Positions 44,226-52,442 of a DNA stretch of 64,000 nt are shown here, piece by piece. The stretch's first letter is position 1. Each line of letters begins with the position of its first letter. Made by a program: the position numbers and the translations under genes. Below the pieces are notes generated by a model, which was not told the origin of the DNA, made no database searches, and saw only the letters and a list, made by a program, of their open reading frames with translations. Location: NCBI RefSeq assembly GCF_001314225.1, contig NZ_CP012697.1, positions 1,178,001-1,242,000 on the forward strand, in the 5' to 3' direction. The DNA is from Microbacterium sp. No. 7 (GTDB taxonomy: Bacteria; Actinomycetota; Actinomycetes; Actinomycetales; Microbacteriaceae).

Positions 44226-44981
44226 GTGCCGGATAGTACGCGAAACCTCCTCGTCGTCGTGCCGGCGCTGAACGAAGAAGAGTCGGTCGGCGTCGTCGTG
44301 ACCGACATCCGCCGGGCGCTCCCCGGGGTTGCGTGCGTCGTCGTCGACGACGGCTCGACCGACGCGACGGCGGCCGTCGCGACCGCCGCGGGCGCGACGG
44401 TGCTGCGGCTTCCCTACAACCTGGGCGTCGGCGGCGCGATGCGCACGGGTTTCCGGTACGCGCGCGATCACGGCCACGACGTCGTGGTGCAGGTCGACGC
44501 CGACGGCCAGCACGACCCCCGCTTCATCCCGCAGCTCGTCGCGGGCCTCGACGAGGCCGACATCGTCATCGGCGCGCGCTTCGCGGGCCTCGGCGACTAC
44601 GCCGCCCGCGGTCCGCGCCGCTGGGCGATGCGCATGCTCGCGCGCGTCGTGAGCGCCGTCGCCCGGCATCCGCTGTCGGACGTCACGAGCGGCTTCAAGG
44701 CGATGGGCCCGCGCGCCGTGCGGCTGTTCGCGCAGACCTATCCGGCCGAATGGCTCGGCGACACGGTCGAGGCGCTCGTGATCGCCGCGCGGTCGGGCCT
44801 GCGCATCGCGCAGCGGCCGGTGGAGATGCGCGAGCGGCAGGCGGGGGAGCCCTCGCACGGCACGGGCCGGGCGACGGTCTACCTGCTGCGGGCCGGCATC
44901 GCCGTGCTCATCGCCCTGCTCCGCCCGCGCACGGCGGTCGCCGCGCCCGCACGGGCCGTGCCGGAGGGGGGCGTGCGATGA
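44226..44981 (+). CDS. Glycosyltransferase family 2 (DPM/GtrB-like)
   Basis: A 251-residue GT-A enzyme. VVVPALNEEESVGVVV opens the domain, VVVDDGSTDAT binds the nucleotide sugar, and VVQVDADGQHDPRFI holds the DXD motif. It resembles enzymes that charge polyprenyl phosphate with one sugar. A DUF2304 protein and a GT4 follow in overlapping order, a common actinobacterial trio. A TAGAAT box 8 bases before GTG 44226 sets the start; the longer open frame is rejected. No membrane helices follow the GT domain, but a hydrophobic patch near ~225-235 may dock it at the membrane. Confidence 0.88.
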   Translation: MPDSTRNLLVVVPALNEEESVGVVVTDIRRALPGVACVVVDDGSTDATAAVATAAGATVLRLPYNLGVGGAMRTGFRYARDHGHDVVVQVDADGQHDPRFIPQLVAGLDEADIVIGARFAGLGDYAARGPRRWAMRMLARVVSAVARHPLSDVTSGFKAMGPRAVRLFAQTYPAEWLGDTVEALVIAARSGLRIAQRPVEMRERQAGEPSHGTGRATVYLLRAGIAVLIALLRPRTAVAAPARAVPEGGVR

Positions 44982-45436
44982 ACACCGTCACCTACGTCTT
45001 CGGGATCGTCGCGGCGCTGCTCGCGCTCGCCGCGATCGTCGAGCTGCTGCGCCGGTCGACGCTGCGCGAGCGGCACGCCGTCTGGTGGCTCGTGGGCGGC
45101 GTGCTCGCGCTCGTCGTCGCCGTGTTCCCGCAGACGCTCACCTGGGCGGCCCGGCTGCTCGGCGTCGCGGTTCCCGCTAACCTCGTGTTCTTCCTCGCGA
45201 TCGGCCTGCTGTTCCTCGTGAGCCTGCAGTACGGGGCCGAGCTGACGCGCATCGAGGACAAGATGCGTGCGCTCGCCGAGTCGACCGCCTTCCACGACGA
45301 GCGGCTGCGCCGGCTCGAGGAGGATCGAGCGGATGCCGGTGACGGCGCGGACGCCGCGGACGCCGGTGACGCGCGGGATGCCGGTGACGCCGCGGATGCC
45401 GGCGACGCGCTCGACGGATCGGACGAGCGGCCGTGA
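44978..45436 (+). CDS. DUF2304 membrane protein with acidic repeat tail
   Basis: A 152-residue protein. Residues 1-~115 are the DUF2304 domain: three membrane helices (YVFGIVAALLALAAIVELL, HAVWWLVGGVLALVVAVFP, VPANLVFFLAIGLLFLVSLQY) and a short cytoplasmic helix. The last ~35 residues are a low-complexity tail rich in Asp-Ala-Gly repeats. DUF2304 proteins commonly sit beside GT2 enzymes and may act as membrane partners; the function is unproven. It overlaps both neighbours by four bases (ATGA and GTGA). Confidence 0.85.
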   Translation: MNTVTYVFGIVAALLALAAIVELLRRSTLRERHAVWWLVGGVLALVVAVFPQTLTWAARLLGVAVPANLVFFLAIGLLFLVSLQYGAELTRIEDKMRALAESTAFHDERLRRLEEDRADAGDGADAADAGDARDAGDAADAGDALDGSDERP

Positions 45437-46611
45437 CCCCCCGCGCAAGCGGGCGCGACGGCGTGCTCATCGCCTCGCGGCTGTTCCTGCCCGAGGTCAG
45501 CGCGGGCGCGTTCCGCCTGGGCGCCCTCGCCCGCGGGCTCGCCGCCGCGGGCGCCGACGTCACGGTCGTCACGACGACGCCGCCCGCGCATGCCCCGGCG
45601 ACGCCCGATCCCGAGGGCGTGCGGGTGTCGCGCTGGCCCGTGCTGCGCGACCGCGGCGGCAACGTGCGCGGGTACGTCCAGTACGCGAGCTTCGACGGGC
45701 CGCTGCTGCCGCGCGTGCTCGCACGCCGCTGGAGCATCGCCGTCGCCGAGTCGCCGCCCACGACCGCGCTCGTGGTGCGCCTCGCGGCGTGGCTGCGCCG
45801 CCGTCCGTACGCCTACTTCGCCGCCGACGTCTGGACCGACGGCGTGCTGTCGATGGGCGCGCCCCGGCCCGTCGTCGCGCTCATGCGCCGCATGGAGGGC
45901 GCGGTGCTGCGCGGTGCCGCGTGCGTCCTCTCGGTCTCCGACGAGGTCACCCAGCGGCTCGTCGCCCTGGGCGCCGAGCCCGCGCGCGTCGTCACGGTCG
46001 GCAACGGCATCGACACGACCGTCTTCCATCCCGGCGTCGCCCCCGCCGCTCCCGGCGAGGAGTACTTCGTCTACACGGGCACGATGTCGGAGTGGCAGCG
46101 CCCCGAGGTCTTCGTGCGCGCCTTCGCGCTCATCGCCGACGAGCATCCGGCGCTCCGCCTGCGCTTCTTCGGCCAGGGCGCCGTGGAGCCGGCGCTGCGG
46201 GCGCTCGCCGCCGAGCTCGGGCTCGACCGGGTCGAGTTCGGCGGGGTCGTGAGCCCGGCGCAGTCGGCGGCGTGGATCCGCGGGGCCGTCGCGGCGCTCG
46301 TGAGCATCGTCCCGGGCATCGGCTACGACTTCGCCCGGCCCACCAAGACCTTCGCCGCCGCGGCGTGCGGCACGCCCGTGCTGTTCGCGGGCGCCGAGGT
46401 GGGCGGCTCGCTCGTGCGCGACGCGGGCCTCGGCGAGGCGGTGGGCTTCACCCCCGAGGAGATCGCCGACGCGATGCGGCGCCTGCTCGCGGCGCGCGCG
46501 AGCGGCGAGACCGAGGCCCGGCGTGCGGATCGGGCGGCGTGGGTGCGCGAGACGGCATCCCTCGACGCCGTCGGCGCCCGCGCCGCCGCAGCCGTGCTCA
46601 GCGCGCGGTGA
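45433..46611 (+). CDS. Glycosyltransferase family 4
   Basis: A 392-residue GT-B enzyme. N-terminal SRLFLPEVSAGAFRLGALARGLAAAGADVTVVTT is acceptor-side. VVTVGNGIDTTVFHPG, FVYTGTMSEWQRPEVFVRAFALIAD and the EFGGVVSPAQSAAWIRGAVAALVSIVPG-like donor loop follow. The conserved E of the usual E-x7-E region is replaced by a KTFAAAACGTPVLFAG stretch. GTG 45433 overlaps the DUF2304 stop. The 3' end overlaps a small convergent gene by 14 bases. Confidence 0.88.
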   Translation: MTPRASGRDGVLIASRLFLPEVSAGAFRLGALARGLAAAGADVTVVTTTPPAHAPATPDPEGVRVSRWPVLRDRGGNVRGYVQYASFDGPLLPRVLARRWSIAVAESPPTTALVVRLAAWLRRRPYAYFAADVWTDGVLSMGAPRPVVALMRRMEGAVLRGAACVLSVSDEVTQRLVALGAEPARVVTVGNGIDTTVFHPGVAPAAPGEEYFVYTGTMSEWQRPEVFVRAFALIADEHPALRLRFFGQGAVEPALRALAAELGLDRVEFGGVVSPAQSAAWIRGAVAALVSIVPGIGYDFARPTKTFAAAACGTPVLFAGAEVGGSLVRDAGLGEAVGFTPEEIADAMRRLLAARASGETEARRADRAAWVRETASLDAVGARAAAAVLSAR

Positions 46612-46813
46612 TGAGACGGGGCGGCAGCCCCTCGAGCCGCGCGATCGCGATCTTGACCTCGACGACGTCGTCCTTCAGATCGTCGACCTTGGCCTCCACG
46701 CGGTCGAGCCGCTTCTCGGTCTGACGGTGCAGCCACACGGACACGCCGCACGACACGCCGAGCACCGTCAGCATGGAGCTGACGGTGGCGATGATCTCCG
46801 GGGACACGTGCAT
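46598..46813 (-). CDS. Small membrane protein with coiled coil
   Basis: A 71-residue protein: one membrane helix (~8-27, IIATVSSMLTVLGVSCGVSVWL), then a charged heptad-like helix (EKRLDRVEAKVDDLKDDVVEVKIAIARLE). The start is ATG 46813, with AGGAGG 5 bases upstream, the best ribosome site in this part of the window; the longer open frame is not needed. It is similar in layout to small holin-like or XhlA-like proteins, but no phage genes are nearby. It lies between two convergent envelope genes and overlaps one by 14 bases. The function is unknown. Confidence 0.75.
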   Translation of the reverse strand: MHVSPEIIATVSSMLTVLGVSCGVSVWLHRQTEKRLDRVEAKVDDLKDDVVEVKIAIARLEGLPPRLITAR

Positions 46814-46951
46814 ACCTCCTATTCTGCCGCGCCCTGCGGCCTGGGCAACAGCATCGTCTGTTCGCGTCGCACCCGGATGCTCGTCTCCCCGATCGGTGGA
46901 CAGGTCTCCGATGCGATGCATTGTGGACGACGACATGCCGCGCGGGCGCGC

Positions 46952-48742
46952 TCATCCCTCGCGTTCGGCGAGACCCGCGAGGCGCACGTGGTCGTCGAAC
47001 TCGGGCAGCTGGCGGCGCAGGTCGTCGAAGGCGCCGCGCCCGACGATGCGCCCGTCGGCCATGTAGCAGATCTCATCGAGGTCGCGGATCGTGCTGAGCC
47101 GGTGCGCGATCGCGATGACGCTCACGTCGCCGCGCAGGGCCGCGATCGCCCGGGTCACGTCCTCCTCCGTGCGCACGTCGAGGGCGCTCGTCGCCTCGTC
47201 CATCACGAGGATGAGCGGCTCGGAGTACAGGGCGCGCGCGATGCCGATGCGCTGCCGCTGGCCGCCCGACAGGTTGCTGCCGCCCTCCTCGATGCGCGAG
47301 TGGATGCCGTGCGGCAGCGTGTCGAGCAGATCCCCGAGCGACGCGCGGCGCAGCGCGCTCTCGACCCGTTCGGCGTCGTAGTCGTCGTCCCAGGTGAGCG
47401 CGACGTTCTGCGCGAACGTGCCCGACAGGAACGTGACGTGCTGCGGCACGTAGGCCACGAGCCGGCGATAGGCGCGCTGCGCGTTCTCGATCGCGACGCC
47501 GTCGATCTCCACCGTTCCGCTCGTGGGCGGGTACAGGCCGAGCAGCACGTCGATGAGCGTGGACTTTCCCGCGCCGGTGGGTCCCACGACCCCCAGGCTG
47601 CCGCCGATCGGCAGGTCGAGGCTGATGTCGGTGAGCGCGTCGCGGTCGGCGCCGGGGTAGCGGTAGCCGACGCCCGAGAGGCGCAGCAAGCGCGGGCGCG
47701 CGGGCAGCTCGACGTCCTGGACCGGCCCCCGGTCGTTCGTCGCCGTGCGGAAGGAGGCGATGTCGTCGATGACGTTGCGCGCGTAGACGAGGTTCGCCGA
47801 CGCCGAGGTGAGGCTCGTCTGGATGCTCGTGAGCGCGGGCACCATGCGGAAGCCGGTCGCGGTGAACAGCGCGACCGCGACGACGGCGTCGTGGATGCCG
47901 CCGACCATGAGCGCCACGCCGCCGACGATGAGCAGGCCGCCGACGAGGGCCGCCTCGATGACGTGCTTGGGCACGACGGCGAGGAACGAGATGTTCGCGC
48001 GTCCGCGCACGGCGTGCGAGCGCAGCTCGCGCACGTGCGCACGGGCGCGGGGGAGCGCGTCGCGCAGCGTCAGCTCCTTCAGGGCGAGCACGATCTCGGT
48101 GATGACCGACGCGGCCCGGTAGGCGTAGTCGCGATTGACGCGGCCCGCCTGCATCGTCTTGCGCGAGACGATGAGCAGCAGCACGAGCGCGACGATCACG
48201 AGATAGGCCGTGACCGCGAGGGCGCCCGCCGGCTGCGAGATGAACAGCACGACGGCGACGGCGACGAACGACAGCACGTTGCCGGGCAGGCTCGCGAGCG
48301 GCAGCAGGAAGCCCATGATCGTGTTCGCGATGCCCGAGTCGGCGATGCGCGTGACGTCGGAGGTCGACATCGCGGTGCGGCTGTCCCAGTTGAGCTCCGT
48401 GTAGGCGGTGAGCAGCTGGTCGCCGACGGCCAGCTCGTAGCGGGCGAAGCGCCGCGTGACCTGCCACTGCAGGGCGATCGCGAGGAACGCCTTGACGATG
48501 ATGAGACCGCACGCGAGCAGCACGAACCATCCCGCGCTCTCGGGCGGGAAGGCGCCCAGCACGGGCAGCACGATCTCGCTGCCGGTGAGGACGGGCGTCA
48601 GCACGAGCGCCAGCAGGCCCATCGAGACCATGTCGAGGATCGCGAGCGAGCTGGAGGCGATCACGAAGATCGTGTAGAACCGCGACGCGCCGGGAGGCAT
48701 GACCGCCAGCACCCGCCGCACGGTGGAGAACGTGGTGAGCAA
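46952..48742 (-). CDS. ABC half-transporter, lipid/oligosaccharide flippase-like
   Basis: A 596-residue exporter with a six-helix membrane domain (~15-330) and a C-terminal ATPase. It has Walker A GPTGAGKST, signature NLSGGQRQRIGIARAL, Walker B LILVMDEATSALD and the H-loop AIAHRLSTIRD. The layout and location among glycosyltransferases resemble PglK/MsbA-type lipid-linked oligosaccharide flippases; the substrate is inferred from context only. A TTG at 48742 is the likely start, with AGGA upstream and a TAGACT box at 48780-48785; an internal GTG is possible. If it is a flippase, it gives a second export route beside Wzm/Wzt. Confidence 0.85.
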   Translation of the reverse strand: MLTTFSTVRRVLAVMPPGASRFYTIFVIASSSLAILDMVSMGLLALVLTPVLTGSEIVLPVLGAFPPESAGWFVLLACGLIIVKAFLAIALQWQVTRRFARYELAVGDQLLTAYTELNWDSRTAMSTSDVTRIADSGIANTIMGFLLPLASLPGNVLSFVAVAVVLFISQPAGALAVTAYLVIVALVLLLIVSRKTMQAGRVNRDYAYRAASVITEIVLALKELTLRDALPRARAHVRELRSHAVRGRANISFLAVVPKHVIEAALVGGLLIVGGVALMVGGIHDAVVAVALFTATGFRMVPALTSIQTSLTSASANLVYARNVIDDIASFRTATNDRGPVQDVELPARPRLLRLSGVGYRYPGADRDALTDISLDLPIGGSLGVVGPTGAGKSTLIDVLLGLYPPTSGTVEIDGVAIENAQRAYRRLVAYVPQHVTFLSGTFAQNVALTWDDDYDAERVESALRRASLGDLLDTLPHGIHSRIEEGGSNLSGGQRQRIGIARALYSEPLILVMDEATSALDVRTEEDVTRAIAALRGDVSVIAIAHRLSTIRDLDEICYMADGRIVGRGAFDDLRRQLPEFDDHVRLAGLAEREG

Positions 48743-48779
48743 GCGAGCGGTTCCTGTCGGACGGGATACGGATCGGGCC

Positions 48780-48785
48780 AGTCTA
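48780..48785 (-). promoter_or_regulatory. -10 box of the ABC flippase-like gene
   Basis: TAGACT on the minus strand, about 37 bases before the TTG start, giving a leader of ~30 bases with AGGA. Confidence 0.45.
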
Positions 48786-48815
48786 CTCGTGGCCGCTTCG
48801 AGGATGCCGGTGCCG

Positions 48816-49967
48816 TCAGGCGAGCAGCCGCGCGAACTGGTCGCGCCAGACGTCGGACTGGCGCTCCGACGAGAGCGCGGACGCCGCCCGGTCCGCCGCC
48901 TGCTTGAACGCGTCGACGCGCGCGGGCGTGAGCCGCATGAGCTCGCTGCGCAGGTCGTCGGCGGCGAAGCCTCCCGCGACGACGCCCAGGCCGTGCTCGT
49001 CGACGACGCGCGACATCTCGGGCGACGGGCCGATGACGACGCCGAGGCGCGCCTGCACGAAGTCGAACAGCTTGTTCGGCAGGGCGACGAGGTTGTTGTA
49101 GTTGGTCGGCGCGAGCAGGTGCACCCCGACGTCGTACTCGGCGAGCCGTGCGACGAGCTCGCGGTGCGGGATGGCGGGGCACACCGTGACGGCGGGATGG
49201 CGGTCGGCGAGGCGGGCGAGCTCCTCGGCGTAGGCGGGGTGGTTCGGTGCGAGGAACACGTCGAACGTGAGCGGGGCGCCCGCCGCGGCCGCCGCGCCCG
49301 CGGCCTCGATCATCTCCTCGATGCGGCGATTGGGCAGTGCGGCGCCGGCGTGCACGAGGCGGATCGTGTCGGGGGTGGCGTGCGGCGCCCGCTCCTGGAA
49401 CGCCGACGCGTTCATGACGACGGCCGGGTCGAGGCCGAACTCGCGGGCGTAGCGCTGCGCGATCTCGTGGCCGACGGTCGAGGTCGAGCGGGCCTGCCGT
49501 GCGTAGGTGCGCAGCTGCCAGCGCAGGAACGGCGCGACGAACGTGCGGAAGCGCCACAGCTCGGCGTTCTGCTCGGGCGCGAACTCGTGCAGGTCGAGAT
49601 GGAAGCCGAGGGGGGCGCGCAGCCACGCGGCCACGCCCGCGGCATCCAGGTCGTTCGCGATGACCGCGTCGAACCGCCCGGGCCCGGTCTGCGCCCGCAC
49701 GGCCGCGACGGCGGGGTTGTGCGCGTACGCGTGCCGGTAGCGGCGGGCGATGACCGGGATGCGGGGGTACTGCCAGGCCTGCGCCTCGTCGGGCACGCGG
49801 ATGTGCGCGGCGACGCCGTCGGGCGCCTCGCCGTGCCCGATCGTCGTGACCTCGTGTCCGGCGAGCAGCGGGAGCTGCTTGAGCACGCGCGGGTCGCTGC
49901 GCAGCGTCGAGAACGAGATGACGGCGACGCGGCGTGCGCCTCGTTCGGGTTCGCGCTCTCGCGCCAT
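48816..49967 (-). CDS. Glycosyltransferase, GT4-like
   Basis: A 383-residue GT-B enzyme. N-terminus VAVISFSTLRSDPRVLKQLPLLAGHEVTTIGHG is typical. The middle has DLDAAGVAAWLRAPLGFHLDLHEFAPEQN (substrate loop) and the donor side EYDVGVHLLAPTNYNNLVALPNKLFDFVQARLGVVIGPSPEM. This YNNxxALPNKLFDF pattern is typical of a subfamily of surface-polysaccharide transferases. ATG 49967 is chosen with AAGGGG 8 bases upstream. It is transcribed from one arm of the mirror promoters at 49998-50038. Confidence 0.86.
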   Translation of the reverse strand: MAREREPERGARRVAVISFSTLRSDPRVLKQLPLLAGHEVTTIGHGEAPDGVAAHIRVPDEAQAWQYPRIPVIARRYRHAYAHNPAVAAVRAQTGPGRFDAVIANDLDAAGVAAWLRAPLGFHLDLHEFAPEQNAELWRFRTFVAPFLRWQLRTYARQARSTSTVGHEIAQRYAREFGLDPAVVMNASAFQERAPHATPDTIRLVHAGAALPNRRIEEMIEAAGAAAAAGAPLTFDVFLAPNHPAYAEELARLADRHPAVTVCPAIPHRELVARLAEYDVGVHLLAPTNYNNLVALPNKLFDFVQARLGVVIGPSPEMSRVVDEHGLGVVAGGFAADDLRSELMRLTPARVDAFKQAADRAASALSSERQSDVWRDQFARLLA

Positions 49968-49997
49968 CGGCGGTGGCCCCTTCTGTGTCGCCCAGAT

Positions 49998-50038
49998 CCT
50001 CCAGCCTACCGGCGCGGCCCGCGCACGTAGGCTGGAGG
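49998..50038. promoter_or_regulatory. Back-to-back identical promoters forming a 12-bp inverted repeat
   Basis: CCTCCAGCCTAC (49998-50009) is the exact complement of GTAGGCTGGAGG (50027-50038). Each arm contains a TAGGCT -10 box. The plus-strand box (50028-50033) is 7 bases from ATG 50041 (leaderless). The minus-strand box (50003-50008) is ~36 bases from ATG 49967. Confidence 0.6.
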
Positions 50039-50040
50039 GC

Positions 50041-51021
50041 ATGCGCGTGCTCCACTTCAATGACTGCGCCTTCGTCGCCGCGACGCTCGTCGCCGAGGCC
50101 CGGGCGCAGGGGCTCGACTGGCGCCACCTCACACCCGACCTCGTGCGCCCGCGCACGCAGCCGCGCGGCGGGCTCGACCGGCTGCGCTATCTGCCGTACG
50201 TCGCCCGGCGCATCCGCGCCGTCGGCGCGAGCGACATCGTGCACGTGCACTACGGCACGTCGGCGTCGCTGCTGCGGCAGCGCGGCGTGCCGCACCGCCC
50301 CTACGTGCTGTCGCTGCACGGCACCGACATCCGCACCCAGTGGCACGACCCGCGCTTCCACGACCAGCTGCGGCGTGCGATCGACGAGGCGGCCGTCGTG
50401 CTGTACACGAACCTCGACACCGCCGAGACGACGCTGCAGGCGCGTCCCGACGCCCGCCACCTGCCGCAGGCGGTGAGCCCGCACGGCCTGCCGCAATGGC
50501 GGCCGCGCGGGCGGGAGACGGGAACGCCGCGCATCGTCTTCGCGCCGCGCTGGTCGGCCGACAAGGGCGTCGACGCACAGCTGGGGCTCGCCGCCGACCT
50601 GCACCGCGCGCTGCCGCACGTCGAGCTCGTCGGCCTCGACTGGGGCGAGGGCGCGAAGGACGCCGAGCGTGCCGGCGTGCGCCTCGTGCCGACCATGCCG
50701 CACGAGGCATATCTCGACCTGCTCGCCACGGCCGACCTCGTGATCGGCCAGGCCGACGTCATCCTCTCGGTCAGCGACTTCGAGGCCATGCTCATCGGCG
50801 CGCCCGTCGCGGCGCTCGGCGAACGGCTCCCCTCGGAGGACGGCACCCAGCCGCCCACGCTGCGCGGGTCGCGCGACGAGGTCGTCGCGCAGGTCGCGGC
50901 ATCGATCGGCGACCCCGCGGCGACGGCGGAGCGGCTCGGCGCGCGCGCGTGGGTGATCGCGCACCACGATCCCGCGCAGCTCGTGCCGATGCTCGAGACG
51001 ATCTACCGGCAGCACGTGTGA
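50041..51021 (+). CDS. Glycosyltransferase, GT4-like
   Basis: A 326-residue GT-B protein. N-terminal VLHFNDCAFVAATLVAEARAQGLDW, then DIVHVHYGTSASLLRQRG and YVLSLHGTDIRTQW (a GT4-like acceptor region). The donor half has IVFAPRWSADKGVDAQLGLAADLHRAL, MPHEAYLDLLATADLVIGQADVILSVSDFEAMLIGAPVAA. It ends with a four-base overlap into the next transferase. The predicted mRNA is leaderless. Substrates are unknown. Confidence 0.85.
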   Translation: MRVLHFNDCAFVAATLVAEARAQGLDWRHLTPDLVRPRTQPRGGLDRLRYLPYVARRIRAVGASDIVHVHYGTSASLLRQRGVPHRPYVLSLHGTDIRTQWHDPRFHDQLRRAIDEAAVVLYTNLDTAETTLQARPDARHLPQAVSPHGLPQWRPRGRETGTPRIVFAPRWSADKGVDAQLGLAADLHRALPHVELVGLDWGEGAKDAERAGVRLVPTMPHEAYLDLLATADLVIGQADVILSVSDFEAMLIGAPVAALGERLPSEDGTQPPTLRGSRDEVVAQVAASIGDPAATAERLGARAWVIAHHDPAQLVPMLETIYRQHV

Positions 51022-52097
51022 CGATGGCGCCCGCCGAGGTCGACGTCATCGTCCCCGTGCACACCACGGCGCGACCCATCGCACGCGCCGTGGACTCCGT
51101 GCTGCGGGGCACGCGGGCGCGGGTGCGCGTGATCGTCGTGTGTCACGAGGTCGACCCCGCGCACATCCGGCGCGCGGTCGGCGGCGACCCCCGCATCGAG
51201 CTGATCCCGTACGGCGACGGCCGGCGCAGTCCTGCGGGACCGCTCTCGCGCGGACTGGACGCCGTGGACGCCGGGTTCTTCGCGAAGCTCGACTCCGACG
51301 ACACGCTGCAGCCGGGCGCGCTGGACGCGTGGCTGGAGATCGCGCGGGGGCAGGATGCCGCGATCGTCATGCCGCGCATGGCGTGGCCCGGCGCGGTCCC
51401 GACTCCGCCGCTGCGGCCGCGCCGGCGAGCCATCGTCGATCCCGTCGCCGACCGCCTGGCCTACCGCACGAGCACGATGGGCCTGGTCTCGCGCGATCTC
51501 GTGGCGCGGGCGCGTCCCGTCGAGGGACTCCTGACGGGGGAGGACATCGCGCCGTCGCTGCGCCTCTGGTTCTCGGGCGCGCGCATCGCATGGGCGGGTC
51601 GGGCGCCCGCCTACCTCGTGGGCGTCGACGGCGATGAGCGGGCGACGGCGGGACGCAGCCTCGGCGAGACGCTCGCGTTCGTGCCCTCGGTCACCGGCGA
51701 CGGCGAGCTGCGAGCGCTGCCCGCCCGCGACCGTGCCGCGATCGCGGCGAAGCTGATGCGGGTGCACGTCTTCGGCGCGATCGCCGCGCACGCGGGCGCC
51801 TGGACCGCCGACGACCGCGCGACGCTCGCGCGCGCCGTGGACGCCGTCTGCGCGTTCGGCGACGCCGAGGGCGCGTTCTCGATCGCCGACCGGCGGCTGC
51901 TGCGCGGTGCGCAGGACCCCGCGTCGCCCGCCGACGAGCTGGATCGCCGGGCGCGGGCGCGCCGTCGCCGCGGACACCCGTCGACGCTGCTCCCCGCGCA
52001 CGCGCGCGGCTGGACGCGCCCCGACGGCGCGGGCCGCATCGACGCCGCCTTCGCCCTCACCCTCCTCCGCACCCCCACCTCCCCGCTGGTTGAGTAG
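51018..52097 (+). CDS. Glycosyltransferase family 2-like protein
   Basis: A 359-residue GT-A protein. VDVIVPVHTTARPIARAVDSVLRG opens the domain, VDAGFFAKLDSDDTLQPGAL contains the DXD-like metal site (DSDD), and LTGEDIAPSLRLWFSG resembles the acceptor-side loop. The C-terminal ~90 residues are helical and basic. GTG 51018 overlaps the previous stop; ATG 51024 is an alternative. The last codons and TAG stop lie inside the intergenic repeat at 52083, so the C-terminus (SPLVE) is repeat-encoded. Confidence 0.82.
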   Translation: MTMAPAEVDVIVPVHTTARPIARAVDSVLRGTRARVRVIVVCHEVDPAHIRRAVGGDPRIELIPYGDGRRSPAGPLSRGLDAVDAGFFAKLDSDDTLQPGALDAWLEIARGQDAAIVMPRMAWPGAVPTPPLRPRRRAIVDPVADRLAYRTSTMGLVSRDLVARARPVEGLLTGEDIAPSLRLWFSGARIAWAGRAPAYLVGVDGDERATAGRSLGETLAFVPSVTGDGELRALPARDRAAIAAKLMRVHVFGAIAAHAGAWTADDRATLARAVDAVCAFGDAEGAFSIADRRLLRGAQDPASPADELDRRARARRRRGHPSTLLPAHARGWTRPDGAGRIDAAFALTLLRTPTSPLVE

Positions 52098-52189
52098 CGC
52101 GCGTCAGCGCGCGTATCGAAACCCATGTATCGGTCCGTTACAAGGGTCTCGATACACTCGCGGCTCCGCCGCGAGCACTCGACCAGCGG
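52083..52189. repeat. Intergenic repeat, copy 1 (107 bp)
   Basis: It begins CCGCTGGTTGAGTAGCG and ends CTCGACCAGCGG, so the ends are nearly inverted. Inside are two smaller hairpins (GCGCGC...GCGCGC near 52098-52113 and CTCGCGGC-TCC-GCCGCGAG at 52157-52175) and a TCGAAACCC / GGGTCTCGA pair. Repeats of this general design occur widely in Microbacteriaceae. It contains no open frame but supplies the stop codon of the upstream gene. Confidence 0.75.
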
Positions 52190-52255
52190 TGTGCGAGCCA
52201 GGGTCCTGCGGTATGTGGGGGCGGCGTTCTGCGGTGTGTGGTGCACATAACACCC

Positions 52256-52361
52256 CCGCTGGTTGAGTAGCGCGCGCAGCGCGCGTATCGAAACCCTTCC
52301 CACGGTCCGTTACAGGGGTCTCGATACGCTCGCGGCTGCGCCGCGAGCACTCGACCAGCGG
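52256..52361. repeat. Intergenic repeat, copy 2 (106 bp)
   Basis: A second direct copy of the element at 52083, differing mainly in the ~12-base centre between TCGAAACCC and GGTCCGTTAC. The two copies are separated by 66 bases of GT-rich DNA. It lies 81 bases beyond the stop of the convergent CWB2 gene, so the pair separates convergent genes. Confidence 0.75.
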
Positions 52362-52442
52362 TGTGGTGGGGGCGGGGTGGCGTGCGCCTCGGGGGACTCG
52401 TCGGAGAATCCCCCTGGTCAGCGGCTGCGGGCCGCGGGCGGG

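Noticed and set aside
52083..52361. Possible insertion sequence
   Set aside because: The inverted ends are short, the element is ~106 bp and no transposase is encoded in it or nearby. At most it is a non-autonomous repeat.
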